NCBI RefSeq assembly: GCF_009604455.1
Contig: NZ_WEGL01000010.1
Location: 62,001 to 126,000, forward strand
From: Streptomyces sp. RB17
GTDB taxonomy: Bacteria > Actinomycetota > Actinomycetes > Streptomycetales > Streptomycetaceae
DNA: 64,000 bases
Direction: 5' to 3'
Shown: one piece after another, positions 1 through 8,019 of the stretch
How positions within the stretch are numbered: the stretch's first letter is position 1
Layout of the letters: each line of letters begins with the position of its first letter
Position numbers and translations under genes: made by a program
The notes under the pieces: model-generated
What the model was told of the DNA's origin: nothing
Databases searched by the model: none
The model's input: only the letters and a program-made list of their open reading frames with translations

Positions 1-728
1 GTGATCGCCTCCGTGTTGGCGGCGAAGTCGCAGTTCGGGCAGTCCGCGAAGGTGTCCTCGCCGGCCTCGGCCGGGGCCAGGAACTCCTCCGACTTCGAGC
101 CGCCCATGGCGCCGGCGGTGGCGGCGCAGATGCGGTAGTCCAGGCCGAGGCGCTCGAAGACGCGCTGGTAGGCCTCGCGGTGCAGGGCGTACGACTGCGC
201 GAGCCCCTCGTCCGCCAGGTCGAAGGAGTACGAGTCCTTCATCAGGAACTCACGGCCCCGCAGGATGCCGGCGCGGGGCCGGGCCTCGTCACGGAACTTG
301 GTCTGGATCTGGTACAGGATCACCGGCAGGTCCTTGTAGGACGTGCACTGGTCCTTGACCAGGAGGGTGAAGATCTCCTCGTGGGTCGGGCCGAGGAGGT
401 AGTCGCCGCCCTTGCGGTCCTTGAGCCGGAACAGCTCCTGGCCGTACTCGTCCCAGCGGCCGGTCGCCTCGTACGGCTCCCGGGGCAGCAGGGCGGGGAG
501 GGTGACCTCCTGGGCACCGATGGCGTCCATCTCCTCGCGGACGATCCGCTCGACGTTGGAGAGGACCTTCTTGCCGAGGGGCAGCCAGCTCCAGATGCCG
601 GCGGCCGTGCGGCGGACGTAGCCGGCGCGGACGAGGAGCTTGTGGCTGAGGACCTCGGCGTCCGCCGGGTCGTCGCGCAGCGTCTTCGCCATCAACTGGG
701 ACATGCGCTGGACCGGTGCGTTCGCCAT
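1..728 (-). CDS. proS: Prolyl-tRNA synthetase, 5' part (runs off window)
   Basis: Charges tRNA(Pro) with proline in the cytoplasm. The reverse strand is open from an ATG at 726-728 to the window edge, giving about 242 residues of the N-terminal half. It starts MANAPVQRMSQLMAKTLRDD. The class II synthetase signatures are present: LPALLPREPYEATGR, the GPTHEE motif, and motif 2 reading QTKFRDEARPRAGILRGREF followed by MKDSYSFD. The last residues fall in the start of the insertion domain (CPNCDFAANTEA). GGAG lies about 10 bases before the ATG. The C-terminal half, with motif 3 and the anticodon-binding domain, is outside the window. Position next to ispG/rseP/dxr is usual for Streptomyces. Confidence 0.96.
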   Translation of the reverse strand, partial: MANAPVQRMSQLMAKTLRDDPADAEVLSHKLLVRAGYVRRTAAGIWSWLPLGKKVLSNVERIVREEMDAIGAQEVTLPALLPREPYEATGRWDEYGQELFRLKDRKGGDYLLGPTHEEIFTLLVKDQCTSYKDLPVILYQIQTKFRDEARPRAGILRGREFLMKDSYSFDLADEGLAQSYALHREAYQRVFERLGLDYRICAATAGAMGGSKSEEFLAPAEAGEDTFADCPNCDFAANTEAI

Positions 729-815
729 GGTTCTCGTACTCCTGCCGGGTAAGGGTGATGGCATAGGAGGTTAGCCGGGCGGCCTGTGCCGGTGGAAATC
801 GGATTCGTCCCGCCT

Positions 816-1346
816 TCATCCACGGCGCAGGGGCAGGTGGGCGCCCATCACCGCGTACGGCTTCGGCGCGCTCGGGAAGTGGACCTGGCGGGCGAGATCG
901 ACATAGCCGAGGGAGAAGTACAGACCGCGGGCGGGGCTGTCGGCGTCGATCGCCGAGAGGATCGAGCGCGGCTCGCTGGCGGTGTCGGTGATCATGGTGA
1001 TCAGGCGCCGCCCGATGCCCCGGTTCTGGTGGCCGGGGTGGACGTGCAGCTCGGTGATCACGAAGGAGTCGTCCAGCCAGAAGTCGTTGCCGGTCGCGCG
1101 GAGGTACGGCTCCACGACGGTGGACCACCAGTGGGTGCGGGAGTTGGGCATGCCGTAGACGAAGCCGACGAGACGCCCGCCGGCGCTCGCGCCGAGGGCC
1201 CGCGCGCCCGGGAACTGCATGTGGCGCTGGACGATCTGCCGCCGTACGGCGACCTCGTCGGCGCCCAGCCCGAAGGCCAGCGCCTGGACGGCCAGGGCCT
1301 CGTCGACGCGGGCAGCGAGGTCCAGGGGGCCGATCACGAGGTCCAT
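816..1346 (-). CDS. GNAT family N-acetyltransferase
   Basis: Predicted acetyl-CoA-dependent N-acetyltransferase of 176 residues; substrate unknown. The acetyl-CoA binding segment VHPGHQNRGIGRRLI (Q-x-x-G-x-G type) is clear, followed by the family's C-terminal strand region (SAIDADSPARGLYFSLGYVD). The same frame stays open further upstream, but the ATG at 1344-1346 (MDLVIGPLDLAARVDEAL) is chosen because the residues before it are low-complexity and overlap the preceding gene. It begins 20 bases after the other GNAT gene ends, so the two are probably co-transcribed, and it ends 87 bases before proS. Confidence 0.85.
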   Translation of the reverse strand: MDLVIGPLDLAARVDEALAVQALAFGLGADEVAVRRQIVQRHMQFPGARALGASAGGRLVGFVYGMPNSRTHWWSTVVEPYLRATGNDFWLDDSFVITELHVHPGHQNRGIGRRLITMITDTASEPRSILSAIDADSPARGLYFSLGYVDLARQVHFPSAPKPYAVMGAHLPLRRG

Positions 1347-1366
1347 GCCGGGAGCGTACAGCCGGT

Positions 1367-2215
1367 TCAGAACAGGACGCTCATGAAGGCGCCGACCTCC
1401 TGGAAGCCCACGCGCCGGTACGTCCTTCTCGCCGCCGTGTTGAAGTCGTTCACGTACAGGCTGACCACCGGGGCGACGTCGGCGAGGGCATAGCGCAGGA
1501 CCGCCGCCATGCCGGGGGCCGCAAGGCCCCTCCCCCGGTACTCGGGGGCCACCCACACGCCCTGGATCTGGCAGGCCTGGCTGGTCGCGGCGCCGATCTC
1601 GGCCTTGAAGACGACCTTGCCGTGCTCGTCGAGGCGGGCGAAGGAACGGCCGGAGCCGACGAGTTCGGCGACGCGGGCCTGGTAGAGCAGCCCGCCGTCA
1701 CCCGCCAGCGGCGATACGCCCACCTCCTCGGTGAACATCGCCACGCACGCCGGCATGATCGTCTCCATCTCGTCCTTGCGGACGCGGCGGAGATAGGGGT
1801 CCGGGGCGATGTCGGCGGGCATGCGGTCGGTGACCATCAGGGGCTGGTGGGCGCGGACCTCGCGGGCGGGGCCCCACTGGGGTTCGAGCAGGCGCCACAG
1901 CGCGGCGGTGGCGTCGGCGGGGCCGACGATCGAGGAGCAGCGCCGGCCGGCCCTCCGCGCCCGGTCCGCGAAGGCGCGCACGGCGCGCGGGGTGGCGCAC
2001 ACCGGGACCAGATTGGCGCCCGCGTAGCACAGCGACGTGAGCATGCCGTCCTCGTACCAGCCCCACATCTCGCCGCCGAGCCGCCACGGGTCGAGGCCCG
2101 CGACCTGGACCCGCGAGGTCACGAAGGCGTTCGCGACCGGCTCGCGGTGGAGGACGGCGAGCGCGGCGTCAAGGTCGCTCGGTTCGAGCACCCGTGAGGT
2201 GGTCTGGGTCAACAC
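1367..2215 (-). CDS. DUF4081-type GNAT N-acetyltransferase
   Basis: Two-domain acetyltransferase of 282 residues. An N-terminal DUF4081-like half (residues 1-130, LEPSDLDAALAVLHREPVAN) precedes a C-terminal GNAT domain whose acetyl-CoA loop reads VWVAPEYRGRGLAAPGM and whose end is the typical NDFNTAARRTYRRVGF. DUF4081-GNAT proteins are widespread in actinobacteria near ispG/rseP; their substrate is not established to my knowledge. It is first in a probable two-gene unit with the downstream GNAT gene. The start MLTQTTSRVLEP fits the family, and no closer alternative with a better ribosome site is visible. Confidence 0.88.
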   Translation of the reverse strand: MLTQTTSRVLEPSDLDAALAVLHREPVANAFVTSRVQVAGLDPWRLGGEMWGWYEDGMLTSLCYAGANLVPVCATPRAVRAFADRARRAGRRCSSIVGPADATAALWRLLEPQWGPAREVRAHQPLMVTDRMPADIAPDPYLRRVRKDEMETIMPACVAMFTEEVGVSPLAGDGGLLYQARVAELVGSGRSFARLDEHGKVVFKAEIGAATSQACQIQGVWVAPEYRGRGLAAPGMAAVLRYALADVAPVVSLYVNDFNTAARRTYRRVGFQEVGAFMSVLF

Positions 2216-2736
2216 GTGCGGGGCCTCACCCTGAGGGTTCTGCTGGTCCGGGCACTTTACCCCGAGGGTTTGTGGAGCGCTTCCGGGTGAGAACGGCTCT
2301 GCAGGACGACCAGCCGGGGTGGGCTTCGCTGCCCCTGGAGCGGTGATGAGAACAAGCGGCGCGCCGAGCCGGTGCAGGTCACCACGCCAGTTGAGATGAA
2401 CGGAACGCAGTCTATTTCAATCTTCGTTTATGTACGGCCACTCAAGCAAAGCTCGATCTGCACTGTATTGAAACCCTGTGCGACCCATTTGTGCGGAGGC
2501 TGGTCCGGGTAACGGGTGAGGTCCAGGCGAAGCTTCAAGGTCGGTCCGTCCACCACCCTTCCGGCTCGGGGTACTCGGAATGCTGTGCGGTCCCTGGAGC
2601 CTTGCCGGTTCGTGGATTCTCCCACACTTCCGTCACTTCGCGTGAACACGTATTCCCGCGTCATTACCGGATTGCGTGAGGCATCCATGGGAGATCCGAA
2701 TGAGGGAGTCAGGCAGCTAGCCGTCGGTGCAGTAGG
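2216..2736. other. Gene-poor spacer with locally lowered GC
   Basis: About 520 bases between the GNAT unit and the end of the toxin cassette. It holds the GNAT promoter at its left side. Around 2400-2480 the sequence is clearly less GC-rich than its surroundings (for example TCTATTTCAATCTTCG). An 86-codon reading frame on the reverse strand (2428-2688) matches no family I recognise and lacks a convincing ribosome site. The stretch may be a decayed end of the toxin/immunity region. No RNA gene or terminator hairpin was recognised. Confidence 0.4.
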
Positions 2737-2997
2737 TCATGTGTCGATGCCCCGAAGCCGCCGTGCGATGTCGATGTCCCGCTGCAGTGCGCTGAGCCGG
2801 GGCGGCTCTCGGCTGGCGTCGAGGACGACGACATGCAGGCGATCTCCTACCTGGGGTGGTGCGGTGCTTTGATCCCACCAAGAAGGATGCTTCACCTGAT
2901 CGATGAATCCGGTCTCGCCGTCGGCGTCGACCTTTGCCCCCACAGGGGCTACTGCGACCACAGTCACGTCAAGCTCCTGATGATTGCGGAACGTCAT
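2737..2997 (-). CDS. Small S1-like (OB-fold) protein, candidate RHS immunity
   Basis: An 86-residue protein that is almost entirely one S1-type RNA-binding fold: LDVTVVAVAPVGAKVDADGE, then GFIDQVKHPSWWD, then VGDRLHVVVLDASREPPRLS and a short tail (ALQRDIDIARRLRG). The spacing of strands and the G-F-I/V-G-D pattern are those of S1 domains, but it stands alone rather than in a ribosomal or RNase protein. Its ATG overlaps the stop of the RHS gene (2994-2997, ATGA), so the two are translationally coupled. In polymorphic toxin loci that position is held by the immunity gene, so an immunity role is inferred. An RNA-binding accessory is the alternative. Confidence 0.75.
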   Translation of the reverse strand: MTFRNHQELDVTVVAVAPVGAKVDADGETGFIDQVKHPSWWDQSTAPPQVGDRLHVVVLDASREPPRLSALQRDIDIARRLRGIDT

Positions 2998-5900
2998 TTC
3001 GGTCCTCCGAATATGGAAACCCAGCTGCGTCCCTGGGTCAGCTCGTTGAACCGATCCAGCTTTTCCACCGGAATTTCGAACTCCAGGCGGGGCGCTCCAT
3101 TGGGGCCGTTGTAGTCGTGAATCTTCGCATGCTCGCCGAATTCCTCAAGGAACGACGGATGCATGTCATATTTAACCATTCCCTTGGCGAAGTTGGCGCC
3201 TGTCGGCCCAGCGTATTCCGCTGCGACGGCCCGTTCGCCAAAGTAGATCTTCCCGTCGGACATGATGCCGCCGCCGATGTCCACCCCGGGCTGGTGGTTG
3301 GCCGGATTCGGGCCGTTCGCGAGTTCGTATTCCGCATGCGCTCCCTTCGGGGTCCGGTAGATCGCAATGTAGTCCGGCGCCAGACCCAGGTAGTCCGTCC
3401 ACGACAGGGGGTTCGGCACATACGTAGAGGCGTTGGGTGCCGGTGCGAGGCCGAGGGGATCGGGGGTAAGGTACCGGGCGGTTTCAGGGTCGTAGTGGCG
3501 GAAGTAGTTGTAGTGGAGGCCGGTTTCCGGGTCGTAGTACTGGCCCGGGAAGCGGAGGGGTGTGTAGGTGGTGCTGTTTGCCGCCCATGCCGTTGTTCCC
3601 CAGAGCGTGCTGCGGGTGCGCCAGGCAATCTCGCCCTGTTCGTCTATGAGTTCGTTGGGGGCGCCGACGAGGTCGGTGACTATGGCGAAGAAACGGGAGT
3701 CGATCTCGTCCTGCGGGGCTTCGGCCGGTGTGATGCGTTCCGTCTGGGTGAGGGGACGTAGGCCCTCGTGCTCCCAGGTGAGAGTGACCGGGTTGAGGAG
3801 GGACGAAGACGTCGTCGTCTGTTCACAGAGAGTTGTGCCGTCCCAGGTGAAGTCCACCCTTTCCAGCACCGTTTCGCCGTCCGAAGCGAGGCGGAGTTTC
3901 GCGGTGCGGCGGCCCAGGGGGTCGTAGGTGTAACGCCAGCGGGCGCCGTCGGGCGTGACTACCGAGGTCAGGCGGTCCTCAGTGTCCCATTCGTAGCGCC
4001 AGGTGTCCGGCTTCTTCGACAGGCGGGTTTTCTGGCGGAGGGTGATGCGGCCGAGAGCGTCGTGTTCGTAGCGGACATTGCCGGCGCGGGTGATGCGCGT
4101 GCCCGTGTAGGTGCGGGGGCCCGTTGCCTCCGTGCCCGGGTGGTTCGTCGGCCAGACTGCCTCGGTCTGGTTGCCCGCCTCGTCGTAGGCGTAGCGCTCG
4201 GTCCAGTTCGCCGCGTGGACCGCCGTCACCCTGCCCGTCGCGTCCAGGTCGAAGCGGCGGGTGCCGGAGAGGTGGTCGTCTATGGCGGTCAGGTTGCCGT
4301 CGGCGCGGTAGGTATACGCCCTGCTTTGCAGCATGCGGCCTTCGGCGCCGGTCACCGACTGGGTGGTCAGGCGGCCCAGGGGGTCGAAGGTGTGGGCCAG
4401 GGTGATCGTTTCGGCTATGTGGCGGGTCAGTTCGCGGCCCGCCTCGTCGTAAGTGAAGTCGATCGTACGGCCGTTGGTGGTCAGCTGGGCGCGGTTGCCC
4501 GCCGCGTCGTACGTCCAGGTGCTGTGGGCGCCGGTGGGGGTGGTGCGGGCGGTGCGGCGCCCCAGGGCGTCGTAGGCGTACGTCACCGTCCGGCCGTCGA
4601 CCGTCTCCGAGTGCAGGCGGCCGTAGCGGTCGCGCAGCAGCGTCAGTGTCGTGCCGTCCGGGCCCGTGGCCTGGGCAAGGTGGTCGGTGAAGTCGTAGGC
4701 GTAGGTGGTGACGGCCCCTGCGGCGTCCTTGGTCGTGATGCGGCCCAGGGCATCGCGTTCGAAGCACGTCAGTTCGCCGAGGGCGTTCCGGCGTGAGGTC
4801 AGGCGGCCGGCGGTGTCGTAGGCGTACGTCAGCGTCCGGTCGTCGAAGTCCGTCTCCGACAGCAGACGGCCGGCCGGGTCGTAGGCGTACTCCCACGTCA
4901 GGCCCTGGGGGTTCGTGACCTTCGTCAGGCGCAGTTCCGCGTCGTGGGCGAATTCGTAGCGGACGCCGTCCGGGCCCGTGCGGGCCGACAGGAGATCGAA
5001 GTGGGTGTATTCGAAGTGGGTGACGCCGCCGATCGGGTCGGTGTGGCTGGTGCAGTTGCCCTCGCCGTCGTACGTCCAGCTCTCCGACGTGCCGTCCGGG
5101 GCCGTGCGGCGCGCCAGGTGGCCTTCCACCGTCCATTCCAGGTGGGTCGTCGCGCCGGTCGGGTCCGTGATCGCGACTGGGCGGCCGAAGGCGTCCCGGG
5201 TATAGCGGGTGACTGCGCCAAGTGGGTCCGTGACCTCGATGGGCAGGCCCGCGCGGTTGCAGCTCACCCTGGTCGTGTGGCCCAGGGGGTCCGTCACCGA
5301 TGTCAGGTGGCCGGCCTCTGTGTAGGTGAAGTGCGTTGCCTGGGCCGCCGGGTCCGTCATCGACGTGCGGTTGCCCCGCTCGTCGTACGTGCGGCGGCGG
5401 GCGTTGCCGTCCGTGCCGGTCACCTTCACCGGCAGGCCCAGGTCGTCGTACTCCGCCCTCGCCTCGCGGCCGTCCGGGCGGATGACCGAGATCAGGTTGC
5501 CCTCGTCGTCGTAGCGGAACGAGGTCGTGTGGCCCAGCGGGTCCGTCGTGGACAGCAGGCGGTTGTAGCGGTCGCGGGTGAAGTGGGTCGCCGCGCCCAG
5601 CGGGTCGATCTCCGTGACGACCTGGCTGTTGGCGTTGATCAGGTAGCGGCGGGTGTGGCCCTCGCCCGTCACCGTCGTGGTGACCCGGTGGCCGGTCGCC
5701 GGGTCCGTGTCGTCGTAGGAGAGGCGCAGGGCCATGTGGCCGTGGGAGCCGCTCTCGGCGATGCAGCGGTCCCGGTCGTCGTACTCGTAGGTGTAGCTGC
5801 GGTCGTTCGTGTCCGTCCAGGACACCACCCGGGCGCGGTCGTCGTAGCCGAAACGCAGGGGCGCGCCCGAGGAGTTGATGACCTCCGTCAGGTGGCCTTC

Positions 5901-7343
5901 GGGAGAGTAGCCGTACTGCTTGATCTCCTGGTCCGTGCCGTCCGGTGCCGCGCCCGCCAGGTGCAGGGCCGTGACCCGGTCACCGGCTGTCGTGATCTTC
6001 AGGCGGTTGCCGCCGGAGGAGGCGATCGCCAGCGGGGTGCCTTCGGCGTCGTACTCGAAGGTGAGCCAGTTGCCGTTGCGGTCGTCGATCTGCTCGATCA
6101 CCGCGCGGTCTTCGCCCTGGTCAGCGAAATGCCAGACCCGGCCCGAGCGAGGGTCCGTGACCGTGTAACCGCCGTCCACCCGGGCCAGCGGCCAGCGGTT
6201 GCTGCCGTGGGTGGGCAGGGTCGGGGCGCCCGGCTCGGGGTGGGGGTAGGTGAGGAGGAGTCCGTCCTCGGTGACGAAGATGACTCCCCCGGCGTCGATC
6301 GACAGGTGCTGGTCGACCGTGGAGGACCAGGACGGGCCGAACCAGTGGCCCAGGCGATAGCCGGATTCGACTCGGCGGGTGAAGACCAGGGGCAGGGTGC
6401 CGGGCAGGGTGATGTCGGTCTGCGGCAGGTACATCTTGCCGGTGATCAGGTCGACCGGGTCGGTGTTGTCGTCCTGGACCTTGTTCTTCGGGTTCTCCGC
6501 CACACCCTCCGGGTCCTCACCCGCGGCCTGACGGGCCGTGCTCCGCGCGTCGCTCGCGGCCACGTCACCCAGCCCGTCCAGCTCACTGGGCAGCGCACGG
6601 GCACCGGGGATCGAGATGCCGTCGAAGAGGGCACCGAAGCCGCCCGCCTCGCCGGCGACCTTGGCCATGGCGCCGGCCCCGCCGAACATGCCGCCGAACA
6701 CCATCCCGGACGTCGCCGCGTCGCTCGCCTCGTCCAGGCTGAAGCCCTTGCTCTCGCCGGTGGCGATGGCGACCGGCTGACTGACGGCCAGGTCGACCGT
6801 GACCGACTCCACGCCGCCCATCGCAGCCGTGGCCAGGGTGGTGCCCGCGATCGTGGCGATCTCGGTGGAGACCTCGATGCCCAGGGTCCCGGCCAGTTCC
6901 ACGATGCCGGCGGTGGCCGCCGCCGCAGCGCCCTCGGAGATACCGGCCGTGAAGATGGCGAGCGCCGTGCCCGCGACGATCGTCGCGCCGACGATCTCCA
7001 GCTCGTGTTCCAGGCGTGTGACCGCGTGGTGGACGGCGTCGGCGTACTTGTCCAGCGCCTTGGCCATGTCCCGGGCGCCGTCGGCCATGTCCTTCAGCCA
7101 GCCATGGCCGTTGTAGTAGTAGCGGCGCCAGAACGGGTCGTCGAAGGCGGAGATCGCCTCGCCCTTGTTGTCCTCGATGATGTGCCGGGCCGTCTTGTTC
7201 GCCGCCGACAGCACGTCCTCGATGTCGTCGGCGAAGGTCCGCCACGCCTTGGCCGCCTCCCGCAGCCCGTCCTCGTCGGCGGCCGGCCACCACATGCCGG
7301 TCATGTCCTGGACGATCTGCTTCGCCTTGTCGGCCGCGCTCAC
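2994..7343 (-). CDS. RHS/YD-repeat polymorphic toxin with WXG-linked N-terminus
   Basis: A 1449-residue RHS protein. Residues 1-115 are helical and charged (MSAADKAKQIVQDMTGMWW...), the kind of N-terminus found on type VII-linked toxins. Residues 125-250 are hydrophobic and Ala/Gly-rich. A DUF6531-like segment starts near 290 (DPVDLITGKMYLPQTDITLP). Dozens of YD repeats (YDDRDR, YDAAGN, RYDDEGN) run to about 1230 and should form the hollow RHS shell. The core motif YYDPETGLHYNYFRHYDPET and YLTPDPLGL marks self-cleavage and the junction to a variable C-terminal domain of about 127 residues (YIAIYRTPKGAHAEYELA... to SIFGGPK). That tail may be an ADP-ribosyltransferase-like fold (YR near the start, GKIYFGERAVAAEYAG later), but I cannot assign it firmly. 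It is coupled at both ends: start overlaps the WXG gene, stop overlaps the S1 gene. Confidence 0.92.
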   Translation of the reverse strand: MSAADKAKQIVQDMTGMWWPAADEDGLREAAKAWRTFADDIEDVLSAANKTARHIIEDNKGEAISAFDDPFWRRYYYNGHGWLKDMADGARDMAKALDKYADAVHHAVTRLEHELEIVGATIVAGTALAIFTAGISEGAAAAATAGIVELAGTLGIEVSTEIATIAGTTLATAAMGGVESVTVDLAVSQPVAIATGESKGFSLDEASDAATSGMVFGGMFGGAGAMAKVAGEAGGFGALFDGISIPGARALPSELDGLGDVAASDARSTARQAAGEDPEGVAENPKNKVQDDNTDPVDLITGKMYLPQTDITLPGTLPLVFTRRVESGYRLGHWFGPSWSSTVDQHLSIDAGGVIFVTEDGLLLTYPHPEPGAPTLPTHGSNRWPLARVDGGYTVTDPRSGRVWHFADQGEDRAVIEQIDDRNGNWLTFEYDAEGTPLAIASSGGNRLKITTAGDRVTALHLAGAAPDGTDQEIKQYGYSPEGHLTEVINSSGAPLRFGYDDRARVVSWTDTNDRSYTYEYDDRDRCIAESGSHGHMALRLSYDDTDPATGHRVTTTVTGEGHTRRYLINANSQVVTEIDPLGAATHFTRDRYNRLLSTTDPLGHTTSFRYDDEGNLISVIRPDGREARAEYDDLGLPVKVTGTDGNARRRTYDERGNRTSMTDPAAQATHFTYTEAGHLTSVTDPLGHTTRVSCNRAGLPIEVTDPLGAVTRYTRDAFGRPVAITDPTGATTHLEWTVEGHLARRTAPDGTSESWTYDGEGNCTSHTDPIGGVTHFEYTHFDLLSARTGPDGVRYEFAHDAELRLTKVTNPQGLTWEYAYDPAGRLLSETDFDDRTLTYAYDTAGRLTSRRNALGELTCFERDALGRITTKDAAGAVTTYAYDFTDHLAQATGPDGTTLTLLRDRYGRLHSETVDGRTVTYAYDALGRRTARTTPTGAHSTWTYDAAGNRAQLTTNGRTIDFTYDEAGRELTRHIAETITLAHTFDPLGRLTTQSVTGAEGRMLQSRAYTYRADGNLTAIDDHLSGTRRFDLDATGRVTAVHAANWTERYAYDEAGNQTEAVWPTNHPGTEATGPRTYTGTRITRAGNVRYEHDALGRITLRQKTRLSKKPDTWRYEWDTEDRLTSVVTPDGARWRYTYDPLGRRTAKLRLASDGETVLERVDFTWDGTTLCEQTTTSSSLLNPVTLTWEHEGLRPLTQTERITPAEAPQDEIDSRFFAIVTDLVGAPNELIDEQGEIAWRTRSTLWGTTAWAANSTTYTPLRFPGQYYDPETGLHYNYFRHYDPETARYLTPDPLGLAPAPNASTYVPNPLSWTDYLGLAPDYIAIYRTPKGAHAEYELANGPNPANHQPGVDIGGGIMSDGKIYFGERAVAAEYAGPTGANFAKGMVKYDMHPSFLEEFGEHAKIHDYNGPNGAPRLEFEIPVEKLDRFNELTQGRSWVSIFGGPK

Positions 7344-7717
7344 TTGGCCTGGCCTCCGCCCTGGCCGCGGCCCTGCACATGGATCCGGCTGAACATCGAG
7401 CGGACGAGTTGCTCGTTGTCGATGTGGCCGTCCGCCATGTCGCTCATCGCCTCATGGATGCTGGCCAGACCCTGGGCGAGGATGTGCGCCGCGTTCTCGA
7501 TCTTCGTGACGTTCGGGCCGTAGGCGTTGTGGAACTGCTTGCCCTGCTTGTCGTCGCCCCACGGCGAACCGGCCGCGGCGAGCGCCGTCTTGAGCTTGGT
7601 CAGCGCCTTGGTGAGGTCGGTGCTGTGCGTCTGGAAATGCGGAGCCGTCTGCTTCAGATCGGCGATCTTGATATCGAGTATCTTGCCGTCGCCGCCGCTG
7701 CCGCCCTGGTCACCCAT
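7340..7717 (-). CDS. WXG100-like secretion partner
   Basis: A 125-residue, mostly helical protein with the WXG-type turn SPWGDDKQGKQF between two predicted helices (LTKALTKLKTALAAAG and NVTKIENAAHILAQGLASIHEAM). WXG100-like proteins form helical hairpins that pair with or escort type VII (ESX) substrates. Its stop overlaps the start of the RHS gene (7340-7343, ATGA), so it is probably the secretion partner or chaperone of the toxin's N-terminal domain. A Gly/Gln-rich tail (QGRGQGGGQAK) follows the second helix. No ESX core genes (eccC, eccD, mycP) are in this window, so export would rely on a system encoded elsewhere. Confidence 0.8.
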   Translation of the reverse strand: MGDQGGSGGDGKILDIKIADLKQTAPHFQTHSTDLTKALTKLKTALAAAGSPWGDDKQGKQFHNAYGPNVTKIENAAHILAQGLASIHEAMSDMADGHIDNEQLVRSMFSRIHVQGRGQGGGQAK

Positions 7718-7821
7718 GGTGCCGCGTCCCTCCCCGTCAGTCTGCTCACCAGCCCGAAGACACTAGTGGACAAGACGAGTTCGCAATCGGGAGCGGCACC
7801 AAAGGGACGGTAAAGCGCAAT

Positions 7822-8019
7822 TCAAGCTTGGACAAGATCGAGGAACGCCTGCCATGCAGCGGCGGACAGCGCGAGGGTGGGGGCCGTGGCGGGGTTCTGC
7901 TTGGAGTCCCGTACGTGGATGGTGGTGGGGCGGGTGGCGACCTCGACACACTCGCCGCCCTCGCCGTCGCTGTAGCTGCTCTTGAACCACACCAACTCGG
8001 TCGGCTCTTCGACGTTCAT
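7822..8019 (-). CDS. DUF397 domain protein
   Basis: A 65-residue DUF397 protein. The family hallmarks are present: WFKSSYSDGEGGECVEVA near the start, VRDSKQNPATAPTLALS, and the ending AWQAFLDLV. DUF397 proteins are small partners of XRE-DUF5753 regulators in Streptomyces, and several pairs affect development and antibiotic production. Its ATG overlaps the stop of the XRE gene (8016-8019), so the two are coupled. Specific target unknown. Confidence 0.93.
   Translation of the reverse strand: MNVEEPTELVWFKSSYSDGEGGECVEVATRPTTIHVRDSKQNPATAPTLALSAAAWQAFLDLVQA

Noticed and set aside
2428..2688. An 86-codon reverse-strand frame in the low-GC spacer
   Set aside because: No ribosome site, no recognisable domain and no coding-like third-position bias; recorded only as part of the spacer.
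4944..7523. An 859-codon open frame on the forward strand opposite the RHS gene
   Set aside because: It is the antisense of GC-rich YD repeats, rich in Arg/Val/Ala/Gly with no family motif; the reverse strand has clear RHS protein features.
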